DNA from: JAXGMV01 sp040768445
GTDB taxonomy: Bacteria; Chloroflexota; Anaerolineae; Anaerolineales; Anaerolineaceae
DNA length: 64,000 bases
Assembly (NCBI GenBank): GCA_040768445.1
Contig: JAXGMV010000001.1
Span: forward strand, 1,488,001-1,552,000
Direction: 5' to 3'
The position numbers and the translations under genes were made by a program. Every line of letters starts with the position of its first letter. Position 1 is the stretch's first letter. Shown here in pieces: positions 7,658-14,703 of this stretch. The notes beneath the pieces are model-generated. The model was not told the DNA's origin, made no database searches, and saw only the letters and a list, made by a program, of their open reading frames with translations.

Positions 7658-8086
7658 TTAATTATCGACAACCTGGATGCCCATATTAAGGGCAGTTCCT
7701 TCAATTTGTTTCATTGCGCTTTCAATATCGAAGGCATTCATGTCCTTCATTTTGGTTTCCGCTATTTCCCTTACCTGGGCGCGAGTAACCTTGCCAACCT
7801 TCTCGCGATTGGGGACAGCAGAACCCTTATCAATTCCAGCAGCTTTTCTTAGCAGTACTGCAGCTGGGGATGACTTAAGCACGAATGTAAACGAGCCATC
7901 GGTATAGACAGTGATATCGGCTGGAATAATTTCGCCCATCTTGCTTTGTGTGCGGGCGTTGTATTCCTTGCAGAACGCCATGATGTTGATTCCGTGACCT
8001 GCCAGTGCAGGGCCAATCGGGGGCGCCGGATTTGCTTTTCCGGCTGGTATCTGAAGTCTTACAATTGCTTTAAATTTCTTTGCCAC
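7658..8086 (-). CDS. rplK: Ribosomal protein L11
   Basis: This 142-residue protein starts MAKKFKAIVRLQIPAGKANP and contains PPIGPALAGHGINIMAFCK, the flexible N-terminal domain, and a C-terminal rRNA-binding domain. L11 binds the GTPase-associated centre of 23S rRNA. Gene order nusG-rplK-rplA is the standard bacterial one. The length matches the family. Confidence 0.97.
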   Translation of the reverse strand: MAKKFKAIVRLQIPAGKANPAPPIGPALAGHGINIMAFCKEYNARTQSKMGEIIPADITVYTDGSFTFVLKSSPAAVLLRKAAGIDKGSAVPNREKVGKVTRAQVREIAETKMKDMNAFDIESAMKQIEGTALNMGIQVVDN

Positions 8087-8161
8087 TTTATACTCCTTTG
8101 TGGTGGTAACGGCGGCGCTTTTTGACCGCCTCCCACGAATTTGCGCCAGTTTCCTGGCAGT

Positions 8162-8875
8162 TTACGATTTTTCTACTTGTAAAAAGTCCAGTTCAACGGG
8201 CGTTTCACGTCCGAAGAAGTTGACCATCACACGCACTTTTGTTCTCTCTGCATCAATATCTGCCACTGTGCCACGAAAATCGTTGAATGGGCCGTCAATG
8301 ATGCGCACTCGTTCACCAACTTTGAAGGTAACCTTGATATGCGGCGTCTCAGCTTCCATGCGTTTAAGAATTGAATTGACTTCTTCAGGGCGCAGCGGTG
8401 TTGGTTCGTTACCCATGCCGACAAAGCCGGTTACACCAGGCGTATTTCGAACAACAAACCATGATTCCTCGGTCAGTGTCATGTTGACCAGGACATATCC
8501 CGGAAAGACATGGCGCTCTACTACACGGCGTTTCCCATCACGGACTTCGATTTCTTCCTGGGTGGGAATTACAACATCATAAATCTTGTCTCTGACGCCC
8601 ATGGTTTCAATTCGCTGTTCGAGGTTATAGCGAACTTTGTTTTCATAGCCTGAATAGCAGTGAATGACGTACCATGCGCGTTCTTCAGTATCGGCTGAAA
8701 CATCTGTAGCGTCAGCCGAGGTGCCTGCCTCAATATCCTTGGTGGCATCAGCGTCGGTATCTTCTACCGGCTCCAGAGGTTGAGACGCGTTGCCAGTTTC
8801 GGCAGGAAGGTTTTCTTCCACCGGATTGTCATCGGTCAGGTTGAATTCCTGATCTTGTTCTTTTTGCGCGTCCAT
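8162..8875 (-). CDS. nusG: Transcription elongation/antitermination factor NusG with acidic N-terminal extension
   Basis: NusG binds RNA polymerase and couples it to Rho or the ribosome. The NGN domain begins near residue 66 (RAWYVIHCYSGYENKVRYNL) and includes PGYVLVNM and NTPGVTGFVG; the KOW domain is at the C-terminus (VGERVRIIDGPFNDFRG). The first 60 or so residues are an Asp/Glu/Thr-rich tail absent from E. coli NusG (181 residues), bringing this one to 237. It lies 43 bp after secE, as usual. Confidence 0.96.
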   Translation of the reverse strand: MDAQKEQDQEFNLTDDNPVEENLPAETGNASQPLEPVEDTDADATKDIEAGTSADATDVSADTEERAWYVIHCYSGYENKVRYNLEQRIETMGVRDKIYDVVIPTQEEIEVRDGKRRVVERHVFPGYVLVNMTLTEESWFVVRNTPGVTGFVGMGNEPTPLRPEEVNSILKRMEAETPHIKVTFKVGERVRIIDGPFNDFRGTVADIDAERTKVRVMVNFFGRETPVELDFLQVEKS

Positions 8876-8918
8876 TATTTAATCCTTACTTCAAAATTCC
8901 TTGTTTTGATAACACCAA

Positions 8919-9137
8919 TCAAGCGCTGTACATCAATGTGATCAACGTAGAGAAGATATAATCAAAAATTCCCAGAAGGACAGACATGGCAACCATTACG
9001 ATGAGAACCAGTTTTGTCAAACGCCAGGCTTCCTTTGGTGTAGGCCAGGTGACCTTGCGAAGCTCACCGATTGTCTCGCGCCACCAACGTTTAATTCGGT
9101 TTGGCTTACCTTCTTTTTTTTCGTTTTTATCTGCCAC
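8919..9137 (-). CDS. secE: Preprotein translocase subunit SecE
   Basis: This 72-residue protein has a basic amphipathic N-terminus (RIKRWWRETIGELRKVTWPT) followed by PKEAWRLT and one transmembrane helix (LVLIVMVAMSVLLGIFDYIF). This is the short single-helix SecE form, which clamps SecY in the membrane. Its place between tRNA-Trp and nusG is the conserved one. Confidence 0.95.
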   Translation of the reverse strand: MADKNEKKEGKPNRIKRWWRETIGELRKVTWPTPKEAWRLTKLVLIVMVAMSVLLGIFDYIFSTLITLMYSA

Positions 9138-9162
9138 AAAACTCTCCTTCTTTTACGGCTAA

Positions 9163-9186
9163 AACGCCGCCTTTGAAGACGGCGTT
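9163..9186 (-). terminator. Hairpin between tRNA-Trp and secE
   Basis: AACGCCG and CGGCGTT (9180-9186, 9163-9169) form a 7 bp stem followed by TTTAGCC on the minus strand. It may be a weak attenuator or an RNA-processing signal after the tRNA. Confidence 0.4.
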
Positions 9187-9200
9187 GCCAAATCTTCAGG

Positions 9201-9273
9201 CAGGCCAGGCAGGAGTTGAACCCACAACACCCGGTTTTGGAGACCGGTGCTCTGCCAATTGAGCTACTGGCCT
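9201..9273 (-). tRNA. trnW: tRNA-Trp (CCA)
   Basis: This 73 nt cloverleaf has acceptor arms AGGCCAG and CTGGCCT with discriminator G, anticodon loop CTCCAAA giving CCA, and T-arm GGGTTCAACTCC. It sits in the operon between rpmG and secE, as in many bacteria. CCA is not encoded. Confidence 0.95.
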
Positions 9274-9323
9274 ATAAAAGCTGCAGGCAAAGCAGACAGC
9301 CTGCCCACAGCCTTAAGGTAAGG

Positions 9324-9491
9324 CTACTTTGTCTCGCGATGTGCAGTGTGCTTCCGGCAGCGCGGGCAGTACTTGTTTAATTCCATCCGCCCGGGATCAT
9401 TACGCCGGTTTTTTTCTGTTGTATAGTTTCGCTCTTTGCACTCGTTGCATGCCAATGTAATGACTGGGCGAACATCTTTCTTTGAAGCCAT
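9324..9491 (-). CDS. rpmG: Ribosomal protein L33
   Basis: A 55-residue protein begins MASKKDVRPVITLACNECK and ends NKYCPRCRKHTAHRETK. The two CX2C pairs (CNEC and CPRC) make this the zinc-binding form of L33, a small 50S protein near the E site. It lies 37 bp after tuf and before tRNA-Trp. The length is typical. Confidence 0.95.
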   Translation of the reverse strand: MASKKDVRPVITLACNECKERNYTTEKNRRNDPGRMELNKYCPRCRKHTAHRETK

Positions 9492-9528
9492 AATATCACT
9501 TTGTCAGCCGGAGAGCCGACACTCCTTC

Positions 9529-10731
9529 TTACTCGATAATTTTGGTAATGACGCCGGCGCCCACAGTCAGGCCGCCTTCGCGGATAGCAAACTTGGAGCC
9601 CTGCTCCAGGGCAACCTTGACAATCAGTTCAACCATCAGGTTGACATCGTCGCCGGGCATAACCATCTCAACGCCTTCAGGCAGGGTGATCGAACCGGTC
9701 ACATCCATGGTGCGGATGTAGAACTGCGGTCGGTAACCCGGAAAGAACGGTTTGTGGCGTCCGCCCTCTTCACGTTTCAAAACGTACACCTGGCTCATGA
9801 ACTTGGTATGTGGGGTGATGGAACCCGGTTTGGCTACAACCATACCGCGCTCAACATCGTCGCGCTCAATACCGCGCAGCAGCAAGCCAAGATTGTCTCC
9901 TGCCATACCGCTGTCGAGGGTCTTGTGGAACATTTCTACACCGGTCACAACCGTGTTCATGCTCTTGTCGCGCAAACCAACAATCTCAGCCGGATCACCG
10001 ACTTTGACCATACCGCGGTCCATACGACCGGTCACCACGGTGCCACGTCCCTTGATTGAGAACACGTCTTCAACCGGCATCATGAAGGGTTTGTCTGTTT
10101 CGCGTACCGGCTCGGGGATGTAGCTGTCAACCACGTCCAAAAGTTCTTTGATGCTGGCGTACTCGGGTGCATCTGGATCAGTTGAGGTGGATTCCAGTGC
10201 CTGCAGGGCGCTGCCGCGTACGATCGGGGTATCATCGCCGGGGAAGCCGTAGCCGGTCAGCATCTCACGCAGTTCCATTTCCACCAGTTCCAGCAGTTCG
10301 GGGTCATTCATCTGGTCAACCTTGTTCAGGTACACCACAATGCTGGGCACTTCCACCTGGCGGGCTAACAGGACGTGCTCTTTGGTCTGGGGCATGGGGC
10401 CGTCGGGCGCTGCCACAACCAGGATGGCGCCGTCAACCTGCGCTGCACCGGTGATCATGTTCTTGATGTAGTCACGGTGACCGGGCATGTCCACGTGGGC
10501 ATAGTGCCGTTTCTCGGTCTGGTATTCAACATGCGCAATGTTGATCGTAATGCCGCGGGCTTTTTCTTCCGGTGCATTGTCAATCTGGTCATAGCGCCTT
10601 ATGTCACCTCTGCCAAAAAAACTGCAGTACTTGGTGATCGCAGCGGTCAACGTGGTTTTGCCGTGGTCAATGTGTCCCATCGTGCCCACGTTCAAATGCG
10701 GCTTGTTTCGGTCATATTTCTGCTTTGCCAT
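9529..10731 (-). CDS. tuf: Elongation factor Tu
   Basis: This 400-residue GTPase delivers aminoacyl-tRNA to the ribosome. G1 is GHIDHGKT, switch I is RGITINIAHVEY, G3 is DMPGHRDY, G4 is NKVD and G5 is SALQAL; the three domains are complete. E. coli has DCPGHADY at G3, so Cys81 is replaced by Met and the nearby Ala by Arg here; the I-A pair in switch I is like that of other Chloroflexota as I recall them. An AAGGAG ribosome site precedes the ATG. It is flanked by tRNA genes in the tufB-type arrangement. Confidence 0.97.
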   Translation of the reverse strand: MAKQKYDRNKPHLNVGTMGHIDHGKTTLTAAITKYCSFFGRGDIRRYDQIDNAPEEKARGITINIAHVEYQTEKRHYAHVDMPGHRDYIKNMITGAAQVDGAILVVAAPDGPMPQTKEHVLLARQVEVPSIVVYLNKVDQMNDPELLELVEMELREMLTGYGFPGDDTPIVRGSALQALESTSTDPDAPEYASIKELLDVVDSYIPEPVRETDKPFMMPVEDVFSIKGRGTVVTGRMDRGMVKVGDPAEIVGLRDKSMNTVVTGVEMFHKTLDSGMAGDNLGLLLRGIERDDVERGMVVAKPGSITPHTKFMSQVYVLKREEGGRHKPFFPGYRPQFYIRTMDVTGSITLPEGVEMVMPGDDVNLMVELIVKVALEQGSKFAIREGGLTVGAGVITKIIE

Positions 10732-10789
10732 AATACTCTTCTCCTTAAAACTTGTGTATCTTAAAGCATATTATTTTACAAGCAGCAAG

Positions 10790-10862
10790 AGCCCTCAATG
10801 GGATTTGAACCCATGACCCCGTTCTTACCAAGAACGTGCTCTACCAACTGAGCTATGAGGGC
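10790..10862 (-). tRNA. trnT: tRNA-Thr (GGU)
   Basis: This is a 73 nt cloverleaf with acceptor arms GCCCTCA and TGAGGGC, anticodon GGT in loop TTGGTAA, T-arm GGGTTCAAATCCC and discriminator U. It lies just before tuf in the transcript. Confidence 0.95.
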
Positions 10863-10917
10863 TTGCTGTGTTGAAACAGCGCCACGATTTCGTGGCGCAG
10901 TTTGGTCATAAGACCTG

Positions 10918-11001
10918 TGGGCGGTGAAGGATTCGAACCTCCGAAGGCAGTCTGCCAGCTGATTTACAGTCAGGTCCCTTTGGCCACTTGGGTAACCGCC
11001 C
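10918..11001 (-). tRNA. trnY: tRNA-Tyr (GUA)
   Basis: This is an 84 nt class II tRNA with a long variable arm, acceptor arms GGGCGGT and ACCGCCC, anticodon GTA in loop CTGTAAA, and discriminator A. Confidence 0.95.
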
Positions 11002-11023
11002 AAACTCGAACTGTTGCCAGCTC

Positions 11024-11060
11024 GCAAGTGAGGTTGACAATTTTGTCAAATCTCACTTGC
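11024..11060 (-). repeat. Inverted repeat between tRNA-Thr(UGU) and tRNA-Tyr
   Basis: GCAAGTGA pairs with TCACTTGC and the inner TTGACAA pairs with TTGTCAA, separated by a small internal loop. This makes a long stem in the tRNA precursor. No T-run follows, so it is more likely a processing or stability element than a terminator. Confidence 0.55.
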
Positions 11061-11074
11061 CAGCATGCAACCTG

Positions 11075-11146
11075 AGCCGACGATGGGAATTGAACCCATA
11101 ACCTACCACTTACAAGGCGGTTGCTCTACCTTTGAGCTACGTCGGC
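11075..11146 (-). tRNA. trnT: tRNA-Thr (UGU)
   Basis: This is a 72 nt cloverleaf with acceptor arms GCCGACG and CGTCGGC, anticodon TGT in loop CTTGTAA, T-arm GGGTTCAATTCCC and discriminator U. It is the first gene of the tRNA-tuf operon. Confidence 0.95.
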
Positions 11147-11198
11147 ACTAGGATATTTATTTAGAATTCATTTTTAAAGAGCCGTTTTAGCGCGCTGA

Positions 11199-11227
11199 AT
11201 TATACCAAAAGCCCATTTTTCTTACAA
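11199..11227 (-). promoter_or_regulatory. Promoter of the tRNA-tuf-secE-nusG-rpl operon
   Basis: On the minus strand TTGTAA (11227-11222), a 17 bp spacer ending in TGG, then TATAAT (11204-11199). It is a consensus extended -10 promoter about 50 bp before tRNA-Thr(UGU). Confidence 0.85.
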
Positions 11228-11307
11228 GGTTAAACCATAACTGATATTTAACCTGTGTGGAACAAAAGTGATTCTACCATCAAATTTCGTGGCTGCGCGC
11301 TGGTTTA

Positions 11308-12477
11308 TTACAATATTTTCACATCAGTAATAAAAATTACTTGAGATATTCTTAAGTAATGATTAATCGGCCTCTGTGGAGGGTGCTGAGCCAGCACATG
11401 GTATCCACTCCAATCACCGAGATTAGCCGATAGGTAGTCCAGAAAAATCGGAGGAACAAACCTGATTCTAGCATCCAAATAAGAAACAGTTTTCGTCAGG
11501 TACTGCCATGGTGACGCTCTTGCAAGAGAAGAGTGCTTTCTGACGTTATTGTAATAATACAGGTAATTCATCGCCTCAAAGAAGAACGCCTTCGGGTCAG
11601 GTATAGAAAGTAATCTGGGGATATAAAATTCATCATCATCTGTGCGATGGGATCGTTCAATATGAGCGTTTTCTTGTGGGCTGGCTTTGTGGTTTTGAAT
11701 GAATGAACAACCAAAGCCGGAGAGAAGTTTTTTCAATTCAATCACTTTGAGCCATGATTTGCCGCCAAACTCCTCTCCTCGGTCTACAGTAAAGACAACG
11801 TGGGCTGTCACGCCATGGCTTCTGAGCCAGGCAAGCACCCACAGGAAGAAGGTAAGCCCATTATTCCAGGTACGTTGATAGGAATAGGCTATCAACTTGA
11901 ATCGGGAGTTGACATCAATGGCAGACCACTGGAATAAGGGTAACTTTCTGGTGTAAACATGCTGGATCTGCTCCATTGTGAGTGCTTTTTGATCCACAAC
12001 ATATTTCAGATCAACCTGCACGATCTCAAATGCTTTCGCCTGGTACCAGTCTACAAACGGTCTTTCGCCTTTTTTATGTGGCTTTTGTCCTTTTTGTCTG
12101 CTTCTGCCTTTGTTACGCCTGAGTATGTTCCGTATGGTATGCTCAGATATCGCCAATCCACTTATTTCCATCAGCTCCTCTTTTAGTCGTAAAGGCCCAT
12201 ATCGGGTCTTCTCACGCACACTCAGTACTTGTTCTTCAATCCCTTTTTCAGTCTTGTTATGCACTCGGTGTGGCGCTCTACTCCCATCCTTCAGATCTCC
12301 TGTCGCTCTCTTTCGTATGGCTTTGTACACTGTCGCTCGACTCACATTCAATATCCTTGCCGTACAGGCCACATTGCCATTTTGTGCACTCAATACTTGT
12401 AACAGTGCCCTTCTCGCTGCTTCGGGACTGATTTGTCGTAATTCTTGGTAATCTAAGCGGGTGATATCCTGGATCAA
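11308..12477 (-). CDS. DDE (rve integrase-core) transposase, IS481-like
   Basis: This 389-residue protein has an N-terminal helix-turn-helix (TARILNVSRATVYKAIRKRA), a second HTH-like region, and an rve core. Acidic residues fit a DDE triad: Asp in VQVDLKYV, Asp in FTVDRGEEFG, Glu in ENAHIERSHR. It cuts and joins DNA to move its IS. Only a TTG start is possible (a TAG lies four codons upstream), with GAGGTG before it. The 3' inverted repeat of the element (11392-11409) lies inside the frame, so the last 28 or so residues may come from flanking DNA. Family IS481/IS3-like is inferred from layout. Confidence 0.85.
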   Translation of the reverse strand: MIQDITRLDYQELRQISPEAARRALLQVLSAQNGNVACTARILNVSRATVYKAIRKRATGDLKDGSRAPHRVHNKTEKGIEEQVLSVREKTRYGPLRLKEELMEISGLAISEHTIRNILRRNKGRSRQKGQKPHKKGERPFVDWYQAKAFEIVQVDLKYVVDQKALTMEQIQHVYTRKLPLFQWSAIDVNSRFKLIAYSYQRTWNNGLTFFLWVLAWLRSHGVTAHVVFTVDRGEEFGGKSWLKVIELKKLLSGFGCSFIQNHKASPQENAHIERSHRTDDDEFYIPRLLSIPDPKAFFFEAMNYLYYYNNVRKHSSLARASPWQYLTKTVSYLDARIRFVPPIFLDYLSANLGDWSGYHVLAQHPPQRPINHYLRISQVIFITDVKIL

Positions 12478-12576
12478 TTTGCACCTCGATGTCTATATAT
12501 CTTATCCCCCATAGGTCTAGACATCGATCCCGGTATGCTGCATAATCCCTATTCATAAACTGTATACCATGTGCTG
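11392..12576 (-). mobile_element. IS element, about 1.19 kb, with imperfect terminal inverted repeats
   Basis: CAGCACATGGTAT occurs at 11392-11404 on the plus strand and again, inverted, at 12576-12564. The match extends to 16 of 18 bases (11392-11409 and 12559-12576) and both copies read inwards, as IS ends do. The true ends may lie a few bases further out, where TGCTGAGC and TGTGAGC are also similar. No target duplication could be seen. Only one copy is in the window. Confidence 0.6.
12487..12526 (-). repeat. Inverted repeat over the transposase ribosome site
   Basis: CGATGTCTA (12487-12495) and TAGACATCG (12518-12526) are perfect 9 bp arms 22 bp apart. On the mRNA the 3' arm abuts the GAGGTG ribosome site of the transposase TTG start. 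Confidence 0.6.
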
Positions 12577-12603
12577 ACCTGCTCACAGGAGCAGGTGGAT
12601 TAT

Positions 12604-12612
12604 TGGTATAAT
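12604..12612 (+). promoter_or_regulatory. Extended -10 promoter of the 12640 operon
   Basis: TGG-TATAAT gives a consensus extended -10, about 27 bp before the TTG start. No good -35 is seen. A hairpin (ACCTGCTC/GAGCAGGT, 12577-12596) lies just upstream. Confidence 0.6.
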
Positions 12613-12639
12613 TTCATTAATAAATAGGCGGAGGCTTCC

Positions 12640-13281
12640 TTGGAAATTAACTGGTTAGGCTATTCATGTTTTCGGATCACAGAGCGCAGTATGGCAACTG
12701 TAGTCACTGATCCGTATGATCATCATATTGTTGGATTGGATCAACTCAAATTAAAAGCGGACATTGTTACTGTAAGCAATGATTCTCCAGCACACAACTA
12801 TGTCAATGCGGTAAAAACAGACCCCTATATAATCTCCAGCCCTGGAGAGTACGAGATTGGAGGTGCTTTTATCACGGCTGTGCAGACAAACGGACACAGT
12901 AAAGCCAGCGTAGATGATTTTCGCAACATCTTGTGTATGATGGATATCAACGGCATCATCGTCGTTCACCTGGGTGCTTTGAACAGGGTGCCAACCCGTT
13001 CTGAAATTGAGGCATTAGGTAATGCTGCTGTTGCGTTTGTGCCAATCGGCGGTGGGAAGAGTCTCAATGCTGCCAAGGCGGCCGAAGTCATCAACATGAT
13101 CGAGCCAAATATTGTTATCCCAATGCATTACAGCATCCCTGGCGCAACTGAAAATTTGGATACGCTTGAAAAATTCTTAAAAGAAATGGGCGTGACCACT
13201 GTTGAACATCAACCAACATTAAAAATTGCCAGCGCCAGTTCGCTGTCTGAAGAAACCCAGGTAGTAGTTCTGGACTTCTAA
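12640..13281 (+). CDS. Metallo-beta-lactamase-fold protein, metal site degenerate
   Basis: This 213-residue protein resembles the UlaG/Lactamase_B_3 group of MBL-fold hydrolases: it opens EINWLGYSCFRI, has SSPGEYEIGG and ends with IVIPMHYSIPG carrying the C-terminal His. The metal motif HXHXDH, expected after the second strand pair, reads SNDSPAHN here, so most metal ligands are missing. It may be an inactive or altered relative. Start is a TTG with GGCGGAGG upstream. It heads a run of close plus-strand genes (13296, mutY, pcm) and is probably in their operon. Function unknown. Confidence 0.75.
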   Translation: MEINWLGYSCFRITERSMATVVTDPYDHHIVGLDQLKLKADIVTVSNDSPAHNYVNAVKTDPYIISSPGEYEIGGAFITAVQTNGHSKASVDDFRNILCMMDINGIIVVHLGALNRVPTRSEIEALGNAAVAFVPIGGGKSLNAAKAAEVINMIEPNIVIPMHYSIPGATENLDTLEKFLKEMGVTTVEHQPTLKIASASSLSEETQVVVLDF

Positions 13282-13295
13282 AACGGGAGCAAAGA

Positions 13296-13598
13296 TTGAC
13301 TGTTAAGCTGTTAATGAGTTGGGATATCATACCTGAACACGAGCAGGATTATTTCGAATTTGTTATTCGCGATTTTCTCCCGGGTGTTCAGAAAATTGGT
13401 TTTGAGCTCAGCGATGCCTGGGCAACCGTTTACGGAGATAGGCCCCAAATCCTGGTTGGTGCAGTTGTGCCGGATATGCAGACAGCCCAGGCTACGATGA
13501 ATTCGACAGAGTGGGACAACCTCTATTCCCAGCTGCGTGAGTATGTCCATAATTTCTCTTACAAAATTGTTGAAAGCAGCGGGGGTTTCCAGTTCTAA
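13296..13598 (+). CDS. Hypothetical protein, small alpha/beta-barrel-like
   Basis: This 100-residue protein uses a TTG start with GGGAGC 6 nt before it. The pattern (VKLLMSWDIIPEHEQDYFEF...WDNLYSQLREYVHNFSYKIV) suggests a dimeric ferredoxin-like barrel of the monooxygenase/EthD kind, but I do not recognise a named family. It is 14 bp after the MBL gene and 16 bp before mutY, so it is co-transcribed with them. Function unknown. Confidence 0.75.
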   Translation: MTVKLLMSWDIIPEHEQDYFEFVIRDFLPGVQKIGFELSDAWATVYGDRPQILVGAVVPDMQTAQATMNSTEWDNLYSQLREYVHNFSYKIVESSGGFQF

Positions 13599-13614
13599 CC
13601 GGTTCAGGTTGTAA

Positions 13615-14703
13615 ATGACCTGCCAATTTTCCCCTCTTTTACTTGATTGGTATCGCCAGCATGCTCGTACGCTTCCCTGGCGCTGTTCTTCCGATCCCTA
13701 CGCCATCTGGGTATCAGAAATTATGCTGCAGCAAACCCAGGTAGACACTGTCATCCCCTATTACACACGTTGGATGCAGTATTTCCCGAATGTTCATGAA
13801 CTAGCAGAGGCAGATGAGCAGGTTGTGTTAAAGCTATGGGAAGGATTGGGCTACTACAGCCGTGTGCGCAACTTGCATAAAGCCGCAAGAATGGTTGTCT
13901 CAGAGCACAACGGCACTCTTCCTAAAGAGCCAGCGTTACTTCAAAAACTACCTGGGATTGGTCCGTATACAGCCGCGGCAATCTCTTCCATTGCATTTGG
14001 CCAGGATGCAGCTGCATTGGATGGCAATATCAAGCGAGTCTATGCCCGCTTATTCGGTGTTGAAGCTCCGATCAATTCACCTGAGGGTGTCAGGCGTTTG
14101 GCAGAACTGGCTGAGCAGGCGCTGCCACCTGGTGAGGCTGGAGACTACAACCAGGCATTGATGGACTTGGGTTCATCAATCTGTACAGCCAGAACTCCAG
14201 GCTGTGATAACTGTCCCATTGCCGGCTGTTGCGTGGCTTTTCAAAGCGGCAGGCAGAATGAATTGCCAGTGAAAGTATCAAAGCCGCGTATCCCACACCA
14301 TACCGTTACAGCGGCAGTCATTAAATGTGATGGAAAGATCTTGCTGGCGCGCCGCCCCGAAAATGGTCTTTTGGGTGGCCTGTGGGAATATCCCGGCGGC
14401 AAACTGGAAAAGGGAGAAGACCTGCACGGCTGTCTTAAGCGCGAAATTCATGAGGAGCTGGGTATTGACATTGATCTGGGTGGCCGTATTGGCATTTACA
14501 AGCATGCATACACCCACTTCAAGGTTACCTTATATGCCTTTCATGCTGAAATTTTAGATCACGGCGCACCACAGCCGCTTGAAGCCAGTGAGCTCTACTG
14601 GGCTGATGTTGAGGAACTGCAGTCCTTTCCGATGGGAAAAATTGACCGGATGATCAGCAATGACCTGTTGGGTGAAAAAACGGATGAGCAACAAGCTGGA
14701 TGA
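13615..14703 (+). CDS. mutY: Adenine DNA glycosylase MutY with complete Nudix box
   Basis: MutY removes adenine opposite 8-oxoguanine. Glu35 (WVSEIMLQQTQV) and Asp136 (ALDGNIKRV) are the catalytic residues, LPGIGPYTAAAI is the helix-hairpin-helix, and Cys190, 197, 200 and 206 give the CX6CX2CX5C 4Fe-4S site. The C-terminal domain (about 228-360) is Nudix-like. In most MutY it lost the Nudix box; here residues 262-284 keep GX5EX7REUXEEXGU in full (KLEKGEDLHGCLKREIHEE). It may therefore also hydrolyse 8-oxo-dGTP. The end overlaps pcm by 20 bp. Confidence 0.95.
   Translation: MTCQFSPLLLDWYRQHARTLPWRCSSDPYAIWVSEIMLQQTQVDTVIPYYTRWMQYFPNVHELAEADEQVVLKLWEGLGYYSRVRNLHKAARMVVSEHNGTLPKEPALLQKLPGIGPYTAAAISSIAFGQDAAALDGNIKRVYARLFGVEAPINSPEGVRRLAELAEQALPPGEAGDYNQALMDLGSSICTARTPGCDNCPIAGCCVAFQSGRQNELPVKVSKPRIPHHTVTAAVIKCDGKILLARRPENGLLGGLWEYPGGKLEKGEDLHGCLKREIHEELGIDIDLGGRIGIYKHAYTHFKVTLYAFHAEILDHGAPQPLEASELYWADVEELQSFPMGKIDRMISNDLLGEKTDEQQAG

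Noticed and set aside
9436..10059. Open frames of up to 207 residues antisense to tuf
   Set aside because: They are mirror frames of a strongly biased, conserved gene, have no ribosome sites and match no family.
11075..12576. Integrative element using the tRNA genes as attachment site
   Set aside because: The only mobile gene is one IS-type transposase with its own inverted repeats; no integrase or tRNA-end duplication is seen.
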